This document shows, one piece after another, positions 32,419 through 38,071 of a stretch of DNA of 38,071 bases (the stretch's first letter is position 1; each line of letters begins with the position of its first letter). The stretch is taken from NCBI GenBank assembly GCA_027490915.1, contig JAIXXG010000014.1:1-38071 (forward strand), given 5' to 3'. The position numbers and the translations under genes are program-made. Source of the stretch: Microbacteriaceae bacterium (GTDB lineage Bacteria > Actinomycetota > Actinomycetes > Actinomycetales > Microbacteriaceae). The notes beneath the pieces are model-generated. The model searched no databases and had not been told where the DNA came from. It was given only the letters and a program-made list of their open reading frames with translations.

Positions 32419-33013
32419 GCGTCATGATGAGCCCGCCGTCGGCCTCCACCGAGTGACGCTCGAACCCCAGGTGCTCGTAGAACCCGATCGCTCGCGCGTT
32501 GGTGCGCGACACCCCGAGGTGGACCCCGGGCACGCCGCGCAGGCGCAGCTGCGCCAGCAGCCGCTCGATGAGCACGCGCCCGAACCCCGCACCCTGCGCG
32601 CGGGGCAGCAGGTTGATGTGCAGGTGCGCCGGGTACCCGGCGGCGAGGGATGCGGGGCTCACCTCCGGCGCGTGCACGAGCTCGACGAGCGCCCGGTCGC
32701 GGTCGCCCCACGCCTCGTCGAGCGGATACTGCCGCCGCACGGCCGGCCACCAGTGCTGCTCGCACCAGCGCTCGAAGCCGAGCGTGTCGGCGGTGGCCAC
32801 GAGGTATCCGGCGGGGCCGTGCGGGTCCTCCACAATGGTTGCGAGCGCCGGGTCGGCGATCAGGTGCGGGCTCGCCCACAGGTGGGCGAGCAGCTCGGGG
32901 TGCGCTTGCAGGCCGCGCGCGTCGCGGCCGTCGTCGCCCGTGGCGATGCAGATCGCCTCGACCGCGGGGCGGTCGGCGGGGGTGGCGGGGCGCAGGGCGA
33001 GCACAGCATCCAC
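32408..33013 (-). CDS. GNAT family N-acetyltransferase
   Basis: A 201-residue GNAT protein. It starts with the usual LRPATPADRPAVEAICIATG, and its acetyl-CoA motif A is LHINLLPRAQGAGFGRVLIERLLAQL (with the RAQGAGFG pyrophosphate loop). Motif B has GVSRTNARAIGFYEHLGFERH. The substrate domain includes GYLVATADTLGFERWCEQHWWP, which resembles the O-GlcNAcase-like or aminoglycoside-type acetyltransferases of actinobacteria; the substrate is not known. The start is GTG at 33011-33013. The stop codon lies in a tandem repeat array. The gene is convergent with tig and divergent from the lipoprotein gene. Confidence 0.9.
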   Translation of the reverse strand: MDAVLALRPATPADRPAVEAICIATGDDGRDARGLQAHPELLAHLWASPHLIADPALATIVEDPHGPAGYLVATADTLGFERWCEQHWWPAVRRQYPLDEAWGDRDRALVELVHAPEVSPASLAAGYPAHLHINLLPRAQGAGFGRVLIERLLAQLRLRGVPGVHLGVSRTNARAIGFYEHLGFERHSVEADGGLIMTRRV

Positions 33014-33121
33014 TGTAGGCAGGGCGGGAGGGCCCGACCGGGTAGTTCCTGCTCATTGTCGGGCGTCGGGTGCAGGAGTAGCGTCGCTTTCGTCGACCCC
33101 GCATCCCGAGAGAGGCCCGTC

Positions 33122-33718
33122 ATGACCCGCCCCCTGCCCCGCATCGCCCTCGCCGGTCTCGGCGCCGCCCTCGCCCTCTCGCTGTCGGGGTGCTTCGGCT
33201 CGATCGACACCACGGGAGCCGTTCCCGTCGACCCGGCTGCTCCGACCACGATCGCCGCGAGCGAGCTCGCGACCGTCGCCGAGGGCATTGTGCTCGAGCA
33301 GGGCTTCACCGTAGAGATCGACTGCGGCACGGGTGACGTGCCGTTCGAGGTCGGCTCCTCGATCGAGTGCGCGGGAGTCGACCCGGCCACGGGCGAGGCC
33401 GGCAGCTACACGCTCACGATCTCGAGCATCGACGGCACCGACTACGTGCTCGACGTGGCCGGGTCTGCCGCCGAGCCCGAGCCGCAGCCCGAGTCGGCGT
33501 TCGAGTCGGCCGCCGCCTTCGCCGACCTGACGGCGGAGGCCATCACCTCGTCGCTCGGAGAGCGCCCGGTCGTCGACTGCGGCACGGAGGACATCGAGAT
33601 CTTCCTCGGCCAGGAGGTGCGCTGCTACTACGAGACGTCGGCGAACGCCGCCTTCATCATCGTCACGGTGACCGAGTTCGACGGCACGAGCTACGCCATC
33701 GAGGTGCGCGAGGAGTAG
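33122..33718 (+). CDS. Lipoprotein with two DUF4333-like repeats
   Basis: A 198-residue lipoprotein with signal peptide and lipobox LSLSGC (Cys at about residue 24). The mature part has two homologous modules: the first contains VEIDCGTGDVPFEVGSSIEC and ends SSIDGTDYVLDV, the second contains PVVDCGTEDIEIFLGQEVRC and ends TEFDGTSYAIEV. Each has two Cys that could form a disulfide. The pattern DCGT..(14-15 residues)..C plus a following DGT.Y strand resembles DUF4333, a small extracellular domain of actinobacteria. An acidic Pro/Glu linker (AAEPEPQPESAFES) joins the modules. Start: ATG with GAGAGG six bases upstream. It probably acts at the outer membrane surface; function unknown. Confidence 0.9.
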   Translation: MTRPLPRIALAGLGAALALSLSGCFGSIDTTGAVPVDPAAPTTIAASELATVAEGIVLEQGFTVEIDCGTGDVPFEVGSSIECAGVDPATGEAGSYTLTISSIDGTDYVLDVAGSAAEPEPQPESAFESAAAFADLTAEAITSSLGERPVVDCGTEDIEIFLGQEVRCYYETSANAAFIIVTVTEFDGTSYAIEVREE

Positions 33719-33725
33719 TCGCTGA

Positions 33726-34532
33726 TCAGTGGGCGGCGTCGATCGGTCGACGACCGGTCACCCAGCCGGTCAGTGAGACCCCGGCCCGGCGCGTCAGCAG
33801 CCGCGGCAGCACGGCGGTGATGCGGTTCGCTGCGCCGTCGATGATGCTCGGGGGAGGGTTGCGCCGATCGAGGGTCGACAATGCGTGGGCGACGACGTCG
33901 CTCGGCTCGCGGAACGCTCCCACTCGCGCGTTCTCGCCGGCGACGTCGAAGAACTCGGTGCGCGTCGCCCCGGGCGAGACAGCGAGAACGCGGAGGCCGC
34001 TCTCGCGCGCCTCATACCAGAGCGCTTCGGTGAAGCTCAGGACGAAAGCCTTCGTTGCGCCGTACACCGCCATGGCCGGTGTCGGCTGGTAAGCCGCCGT
34101 GCTCGCGATCGATACGAGTGCCCCTCGGCCGCTGGCGAGCAGCGCCGGATAGAGGGCGCGGGTCAGATCGACGAGGGCCGCGACATTGAGCTGCACCTGC
34201 TCGTGCACCCGATCGGCATCGTCGTTCTCGAATCGCGCGCGGGTCGCGAAGCCCGCGTTGTTGATGAGGGTTCCGATGACGTGTTCGCGCTCGGTCAGAG
34301 TCTGCACCAGTGCTGGCACAGCCCCTGGAGCCGCGAGGTCGGTGGCGATCACGTCGACGGAGACGCCGTGACCCGTGCGGAGTTCGTCCGCGAGGGTCTG
34401 CAGTCTTTCGCGGCGACGGGCGACCAGCACGAGGTCGGCGCCACGGGCGGCGAGTTGGCGCGCGAACTGCTCGCCCAAGCCTGAGCTGGCGCCTGTGATG
34501 AGGGCGGTGGTACCGCGGTAGTCGATGGTCAC
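33726..34532 (-). CDS. Short-chain dehydrogenase next to a TetR regulator
   Basis: A classical SDR of 268 residues: cofactor motif ALITGASSGLGEQFA (residues 10-24) followed by VLVARRRERL, where the Arg after beta-2 suggests NADP(H). It has NNAGFA, the catalytic Ser in SIASTAAYQ, and YGATKAFVLS (YxxxK). The C-terminus is basic (LLTRRAGVSLTGWVTGRRP), as in the DltE-like/short-chain reductases of the 17-beta-HSD type. The substrate is unknown. Start: GTG at 34530-34532 with GAAAGG upstream. It is divergent from a TetR gene with two operator-like palindromes in between, so it is probably the target of that repressor. Confidence 0.92.
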   Translation of the reverse strand: MTIDYRGTTALITGASSGLGEQFARQLAARGADLVLVARRRERLQTLADELRTGHGVSVDVIATDLAAPGAVPALVQTLTEREHVIGTLINNAGFATRARFENDDADRVHEQVQLNVAALVDLTRALYPALLASGRGALVSIASTAAYQPTPAMAVYGATKAFVLSFTEALWYEARESGLRVLAVSPGATRTEFFDVAGENARVGAFREPSDVVAHALSTLDRRNPPPSIIDGAANRITAVLPRLLTRRAGVSLTGWVTGRRPIDAAH

Positions 34533-34563
34533 GACAGAGCCTTTCGGAAGAAGATGAGTTGAG

Positions 34564-34577
34564 TGAACAGGTGTTCA
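34564..34577. promoter_or_regulatory. TetR operator 1 (SDR side)
   Basis: TGAACA-GG-TGTTCA is a perfect palindrome; the outer bases G and C at 34563 and 34578 extend it to 16. It lies in the divergent SDR/tetR promoter region, 32 bases upstream of the SDR start, and is 23 bases (about two helical turns) from the second copy. Confidence 0.7.
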
Positions 34578-34580
34578 CCG

Positions 34581-34586
34581 TATAGG
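34581..34586 (+). promoter_or_regulatory. Putative -10 hexamer of the tetR gene
   Basis: TATAGG lies exactly seven bases before the GTG at 34594, between the two operators. If this is the promoter, the mRNA is leaderless and the operators overlap both flanks of it. Confidence 0.4.
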
Positions 34587-34600
34587 TTTACACGTGTTCA
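34587..34600. promoter_or_regulatory. TetR operator 2 (tetR side)
   Basis: TTTACACGTGTTCA shares the right half TGTTCA with operator 1 and has a diverged left half (TTTACA against TGAACA). It overlaps the first possible start codon of the regulator gene, which suits autorepression. Confidence 0.5.
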
Positions 34601-35226
34601 TCGAACTTGTCCAGACGCGGTGGGTCGGAGGGTGCGTGGCAGAGCGAGAGCAGAACGCCCGAGGCAGCGGCGAGCGACTGCGTACCGAGCTGGTCGCCGC
34701 GGCGAGCTCCATGCTCACGACGCCGCAACCGGCGAGCCTGCCCTCGCTCCGAGCCGTTGCGCGAGCGTGCGGAGTCTCCGCGTCGGCCGTGTACCTCCAC
34801 TTCGACTCGCAGGTCGCTCTGGTGCGAGCGGTCGTCGACGCCCATCTCGATGACCTCCGCCGTGCCGTCATGCAGAACCTGGTCCACGAGACACCTGCCG
34901 GCACCGTGCAAAGTCTGGCGAGCGGGTACGCGCACTGGGCGCTTGAGCATCCGGGTGCGTACCAGCTGGTCTTCGAGACCGCACCGCAGGCCGGCATCGT
35001 CTCGGAGCTCAATCCGGCCGACGGCCTCATCCAGCTGCTCACCGACGCGATCGCCTCCGCTCGACCAGCGGTCGACGTCCCGCGCGCCGCGGCTGACGCA
35101 CTGGTGCTGTGGGGCAGCGTGCACGGCCTCGTTCTGCTCCGCATCCACAAGCCCCATCTCGTCTGGCCGCGCACGCTCGACGGCGACATCGCTCGACTCA
35201 TCGACGCGCTGCTCCTGACTCCCTGA
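34594..35226 (+). CDS. TetR family transcriptional repressor
   Basis: A TetR-type regulator of 210 residues from the GTG at 34594; an in-frame GTG at 34636 gives 196 residues and starts VAEREQNARGSG, just before the DNA-binding domain. The N-terminal domain has TELVAAASSMLTTPQPASLPSLRAVARACGVSASAVYLHFDSQVALVRAVV, with the helix-turn-helix at SLRAVARACGVSASAVYLHF. The C-terminal TetR_C_33/WHG-like part (LASGYAHWALEHPGAYQLVFE) should bind an unknown ligand and mediate dimerisation. It probably represses itself and the divergent SDR through the two palindromes. Start choice: the upstream GTG is seven bases from a -10-like hexamer but overlaps operator 2, while the second has GGAGG close by; I cannot decide between them. 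Confidence 0.88.
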   Translation: MFIELVQTRWVGGCVAEREQNARGSGERLRTELVAAASSMLTTPQPASLPSLRAVARACGVSASAVYLHFDSQVALVRAVVDAHLDDLRRAVMQNLVHETPAGTVQSLASGYAHWALEHPGAYQLVFETAPQAGIVSELNPADGLIQLLTDAIASARPAVDVPRAAADALVLWGSVHGLVLLRIHKPHLVWPRTLDGDIARLIDALLLTP

Positions 35227-35244
35227 CGGCGTGCTCTGCCCACG

Positions 35245-35262
35245 GCGAACACGGCCGTTCGC
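35245..35262. promoter_or_regulatory. Dyad upstream of clpP1
   Basis: GCGAAC-ACGGCC-GTTCGC is a perfect inverted repeat. The right half GTTCGC lies where a -35 element would be, 15 bases before TAGATT. It resembles half-sites of ClgR, the actinobacterial Clp regulator (GTTCGC-type boxes), but in everted order. Regulation by ClgR is an inference. Confidence 0.4.
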
Positions 35263-35277
35263 GCGGGTTGGCTTCTG

Positions 35278-35283
35278 TAGATT
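35278..35283 (+). promoter_or_regulatory. -10 hexamer of clpP1
   Basis: TAGATT matches the TAGA(A/C)T hexamers of the window. The transcript would have a short leader containing AGGAG at 35301-35305. Confidence 0.5.
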
Positions 35284-35313
35284 CGAACCACGAGACGAAC
35301 AGGAGCTCCTTCC

Positions 35314-35901
35314 ATGGCTGAACCGGCACTGCCGAACAGTGTTTTCGACCGACTGCTGAAAGATCGCATCATCTGGCTCGGGTCGGAGGTGCGCGACGAG
35401 AACGCCAACGAGATCGCGGCCAAGCTGCTGCTGCTCGCGGCGGAGGACCCCGAGAAGGACATCTACCTCTACATCAACTCTCCCGGTGGCTCGATCACCG
35501 CGGGCATGGCCATCTACGACACGATGCAGTTCGTGCCCAACGACATCGTCACGGTCGGCATCGGCATGGCGGCCTCGATGGGCCAGCTGCTGCTGACGGC
35601 GGGCACGAAGGGCAAGCGGTACATCACCCCGAACGCCCGCGTGCTGCTGCACCAGCCGCACGGCGGCTTCGGCGGCACCGCGAGCGACATCCAGACGCAG
35701 GCGCAGCTCATCACCGACATGAAGCACCGCCTCGCGGCGATCACGGCCGCCGCCACCGGCAAGACGGTCGAGCAGATCAACGCCGACGGTGACCGCGACC
35801 GCTGGTTCACCGCCGAGGAGGCGCTCGAGTACGGCTTCGTGGACCACATCCGGGCCTCGGCCTCCGACATCGTCGGCGGCGGCGGAACCGACAAGAAGTA
35901 G
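35314..35901 (+). CDS. clpP1: ATP-dependent Clp protease proteolytic subunit 1
   Basis: A 195-residue serine peptidase of family S14. The catalytic triad is visible: Ser88 in [11 protein letters not shown], His113 in LLHQPHGG and Asp162 in [12 protein letters not shown], with the spacings of E. coli ClpP (25 and 49 residues). The N-terminus ([18 protein letters not shown]) is typical of ClpP1. ClpP1 and ClpP2 assemble into a mixed two-ring barrel that degrades unfolded proteins delivered by ClpX or ClpC. The ATG has AGGAG eight bases upstream. clpP2 starts 28 bases after its stop, so both form an operon. Confidence 0.98.
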   Translation: MAEPALPNSVFDRLLKDRIIWLGSEVRDENANEIAAKLLLLAAEDPEKDIYLYINSPGGSITAGMAIYDTMQFVPNDIVTVGIGMAASMGQLLLTAGTKGKRYITPNARVLLHQPHGGFGGTASDIQTQAQLITDMKHRLAAITAAATGKTVEQINADGDRDRWFTAEEALEYGFVDHIRASASDIVGGGGTDKK

Positions 35902-35928
35902 CGGCGAGAGACGAGAGAAGCGAGAACC

Positions 35929-36591
35929 ATGGAATTCCCGACCTACGGCGCCGCGAACCCGATGCTGCCCAGCAGCCGGTACATCCTGCCGAGCTTCGAG
36001 GAGCGCACGGCCTACGGCTACAAGCGCCAAGACCCCTACGCGAAGCTCTTCGAAGACCGCATCATCTTCCTCGGTGTGCAGGTCGATGACGCGTCGGCCG
36101 ACGACGTCATGGCCCAGCTGCTCGTGCTCGAGTCGCAAGACCCCGACCGCGACATCGTCATGTACATCAACAGCCCCGGCGGCTCGTTCACGGCCATGAC
36201 AGCGATCTACGACACGATGCAGTACATCCGCCCGCAGATTCAGACGGTCGTGCTCGGGCAGGCGGCATCGGCCGCGGCCGTGCTGCTCGCCGCCGGCACG
36301 CCCGGCAAGCGTCTGGCGCTGCCCAACGCGCGGGTGCTCATCCACCAGCCGGCGACCGGTGACGCGGGCCGCGGCCAGGCGAGCGACATCGAGATCCAGG
36401 CGAAGGAGATCGCCCGCCTGCGCGAGTGGCTCGAGGTGACGCTGTCGAAGCACTCGAACCGCTCGGTCGAGCAGGTGAACAAGGACATCGACCGCGACAA
36501 GATCCTCATCGCCGAGGAGGCCCTCGAGTACGGCCTCATCGATCAGGTGCTGACGAGTCGCAAGACGGCCCCGGCGGCGATCACCGCCTGA
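35929..36591 (+). CDS. clpP2: ATP-dependent Clp protease proteolytic subunit 2
   Basis: A 220-residue ClpP paralogue with the longer N-terminal region of actinobacterial ClpP2 ([30 protein letters not shown]), possibly a propeptide. The triad is Ser114 ([10 protein letters not shown]), His139 (LIHQPATG) and Asp188 ([10 protein letters not shown]), again with spacings of 25 and 49. ClpP2 provides the docking surface for the Clp ATPases in mycobacteria, and the same is likely here. It lies 28 bases downstream of clpP1 in the same operon and ends at a terminator hairpin shared with the convergent copC-like gene. Confidence 0.98.
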   Translation: MEFPTYGAANPMLPSSRYILPSFEERTAYGYKRQDPYAKLFEDRIIFLGVQVDDASADDVMAQLLVLESQDPDRDIVMYINSPGGSFTAMTAIYDTMQYIRPQIQTVVLGQAASAAAVLLAAGTPGKRLALPNARVLIHQPATGDAGRGQASDIEIQAKEIARLREWLEVTLSKHSNRSVEQVNKDIDRDKILIAEEALEYGLIDQVLTSRKTAPAAITA

Positions 36592-36605
36592 GTCATCGGC
36601 CACGG

Positions 36606-36650
36606 GAGCCCCGCATCCGCAGCCCCATCAGGGCGATGGATGCGGGGCTC
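36606..36650. terminator. Bidirectional terminator between clpP2 and the copC-like gene
   Basis: GAGCCCCGCATCC (36606-36618) and GGATGCGGGGCTC (36638-36650) are perfect reverse complements around a 19-base loop. It lies 15 bases after the clpP2 stop and four bases before the stop of the convergent gene. Confidence 0.8.
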
Positions 36651-36653
36651 TCG

Positions 36654-37337
36654 TCATTCCGTGGTCGATGCGCGGCGGCGCACGACGAGAGCGATCACGA
36701 CCGCGGCCACGGCGAGCAGCGCGCCGAGCCCGCCCACGATCGCGAGCACGGTCGACGACTCGCCGTCACCGCCCTCGGCCCCCGTCGCGCCGCTGTCGGT
36801 CGGCGCGGCGCTCGGGGTGGGCTCGGCCGTGGCTGTCGCGCTCGGCGAGGCGCTCGGCGTCGCGACCGGCACACCGCAGGTCGGGGGCGTGGGGGAGCCG
36901 GGGCTCGCGGTGCTCGCATCCGTCGGGGCGTAGGTGAACGACACCGAGCCCGACGTCGTGTGCCCGTCGGAGGAGATGTACTGGAACACCATCGTGTAGA
37001 CGCCCGGCCCGCCGAGCGTCGCCGGCATCGACAGGGTCGCCCCCTCGACGGTGATGCAGCCGTCGCCGTAGAACAGGCCCGCCGCGTCGGTGACCTGCAG
37101 GCCGAAGCCCGCGCCGTCGCCGCTCAGGTCGAGCATCGGCTGGGCCGTCGTGACGCTGAAGACGGCGGGCGCCGTCGTGATCTCGGAGCCATCGGCCGGG
37201 TTCGTCGTCGCCACCGGGTCGTGCGCGAGCGCGGGCGCGCCCGCCCCCACGACGATGCCGAGCGCCAGGGCGAGGGCGGCGATCGCCCGCGGACGGAACG
37301 GGCGGCGGATGGCGGGTGCGGTGTCGTGCGACGTCAT
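36654..37337 (-). CDS. CopC-domain protein, exported and membrane-anchored
   Basis: A 227-residue secreted protein. The signal peptide (about 1-38) ends in GAPALA, so the mature protein begins with His, the N-terminal Cu(II) ligand of CopC proteins. The CopC/YobA-like fold includes HDPVATTNPADGSEITTAPAVFSVTTAQP, and the DGHTTSGSVSFTY strand with the other Asp/His ligand positions. A Ser/Thr/Ala/Pro-rich linker (about 145-190) and a C-terminal helix followed by RRRASTTE fix it in the membrane. CopC proteins bind copper in the periplasm-like space. No copD gene is next to it. The ATG at 37337 is followed downstream by nothing in the operon; it is convergent with clpP2 and divergent from clpX. 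Confidence 0.92.
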   Translation of the reverse strand: MTSHDTAPAIRRPFRPRAIAALALALGIVVGAGAPALAHDPVATTNPADGSEITTAPAVFSVTTAQPMLDLSGDGAGFGLQVTDAAGLFYGDGCITVEGATLSMPATLGGPGVYTMVFQYISSDGHTTSGSVSFTYAPTDASTASPGSPTPPTCGVPVATPSASPSATATAEPTPSAAPTDSGATGAEGGDGESSTVLAIVGGLGALLAVAAVVIALVVRRRASTTE

Positions 37338-37421
37338 GATGCCTCCAGGCTACGGGCGCGGATTCGGAGCGCCCTGCATGTGTTCGGAGCCGCGACGACA
37401 CCCGGGGTGCTCGCCTGCGCG

Positions 37422-37448
37422 GCGAACGTCGTCCGCGGGCGTTAGGCT
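37422..37448 (+). promoter_or_regulatory. Putative clpX promoter with a GCGAAC element
   Basis: TAGGCT (37443-37448) is a -10-like hexamer. GCGAAC (37422-37427) lies 15 bases upstream of it, the same distance as GTTCGC (its reverse complement) from the clpP1 -10. TCGCC and GGCGA with five bases between also flank this point. A common regulator for the two clp promoters is possible. Confidence 0.35.
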
Positions 37449-37499
37449 CGCTGCAGGGCGGGTCGCGACGCATCCGCTGCGACAGTGAGGGGTGAGGCC

Positions 37500-38071
37500 A
37501 TGGCCCGCATCGGGGAGACCGCCGACCTGCTCAAGTGCTCGTTCTGCGGAAAGAGTCAAAAGCAGGTGCAGCAGCTCATCGCCGGCCCCGGCGTCTACAT
37601 CTGCGACGAGTGCGTCGAGCTCTGCAACGAGATCATCGAAGAGCGGCTGGCCGAGTCGAACGAGACCCCCACCGGCGACTTCGAGCTGCCGAAGCCGAAG
37701 GAGATCTTCGCCTTCCTCGAGGAGTACGTGATCGGGCAGGACGCCGCGAAGAAGGCCCTCTCGGTCGCGGTCTACAACCACTACAAGCGCATCCGCGCCC
37801 GGCAGACCCTCACCGCCGCCGACCAGCTCGCCGACGACGTCGAGATCGCGAAGAGCAACATCCTGCTCATCGGGCCGACCGGCTGCGGCAAGACCTACCT
37901 CGCGCAGACCCTCGCGAAGCGCCTCAACGTGCCCTTCGCGGTCGCCGACGCCACGGCCCTCACCGAGGCGGGCTACGTGGGTGAGGATGTCGAGAACATC
38001 CTGCTCAAGCTCATCCAGGCGGCCGACTACGACGTGAAGCGCGCCGAGACGGGCATCATCTACATCGACGA
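37500..38071 (+). CDS. clpX: ATP-dependent Clp protease ATP-binding subunit ClpX, 3' end outside the window
   Basis: The first 190 residues of ClpX are present. The N-terminal zinc-binding domain has the four Cys at 13, 16, 35 and 38 (KCSFCGKS...ICDEC). The AAA+ domain starts with [32 protein letters not shown], continues with Walker A GPTGCGKT and the sensor segment [20 protein letters not shown], and the window ends within the Walker B region (GIIYID). ClpX unfolds tagged proteins with ATP and feeds them into ClpP1P2. The start is ATG, with GAGG three to four bases upstream and further purine-rich bases before it. The copC-like gene separates it from clpP2, so it has its own promoter region. 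Confidence 0.97.
   Translation, partial: MARIGETADLLKCSFCGKSQKQVQQLIAGPGVYICDECVELCNEIIEERLAESNETPTGDFELPKPKEIFAFLEEYVIGQDAAKKALSVAVYNHYKRIRARQTLTAADQLADDVEIAKSNILLIGPTGCGKTYLAQTLAKRLNVPFAVADATALTEAGYVGEDVENILLKLIQAADYDVKRAETGIIYID

Overview
The window is a GC-rich (about 70%) chromosomal segment of an actinobacterium, most likely a member of the Microbacteriaceae. Grounds: the G/C-ending codon use, the many GTG starts (and one TTG), the recurring TAGAAT/TAGACT -10 hexamers placed 6-7 bases before a start codon, a ClpP1/ClpP2/ClpX cluster, an RpiB carrying the glutamate-type active-site motif seen in mycobacteria, a DUF6993-like lipoprotein and a giant membrane protein of the SCO7613 type. 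I see no prophage, insertion sequence, CRISPR array or conjugative module.

Layout. 1-2.7 kb: a signalling group on the minus strand, with a multi-PAS sensor cut by the left edge, a single-domain receiver overlapping it by 4 bases, and a polytopic membrane protein with a histidine-kinase-like H-box but no ATPase domain. 2.7-3.1 kb: a 5' region with three consecutive hairpins, two with the same 7-base loop. 3.1-8.2 kb: lipoprotein, translation factor EttA, two thioesterases (4HBT and TesB), a GH16-like protein and a conserved hypothetical. 8.2-12.8 kb: an FAD dehydrogenase, a tightly overlapped MscS / truncated haemoglobin / membrane protein operon and a hydrophobic protein. 12.8-18.1 kb: aminopeptidase N, an AT-richer small membrane protein and amylosucrase. 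18.1-24.5 kb: a DadA/PuuB-like oxidase with a coupled cupin, an SDR, and the run rpiB / Fpg-Nei glycosylase / PaiB-like protein / amidohydrolase.

24.5-30.4 kb: the 1258-residue membrane protein, divergent from an ECF sigma factor and its probable membrane-anchored partner. 30.4-30.9 kb: terminator, a diverged GC-rich direct repeat, tRNA-Gly(TCC) and tRNA-Pro(TGG). 30.9-38.1 kb: the protein-quality-control region (trigger factor, clpP1, clpP2, clpX; the last cut by the right edge), interrupted by a GNAT acetyltransferase, a two-repeat lipoprotein, an SDR/TetR divergent pair with visible operators, and a CopC-like protein.

Most of this is ordinary core-chromosome content. The parts that best repay a second look are the hairpin array at 2786-2917, the H-box membrane protein without kinase domain, the GH16 protein with an altered catalytic motif, the sigma factor with its large surface-exposed partner, and several promoters whose -10 hexamer lies inside a perfect inverted repeat.
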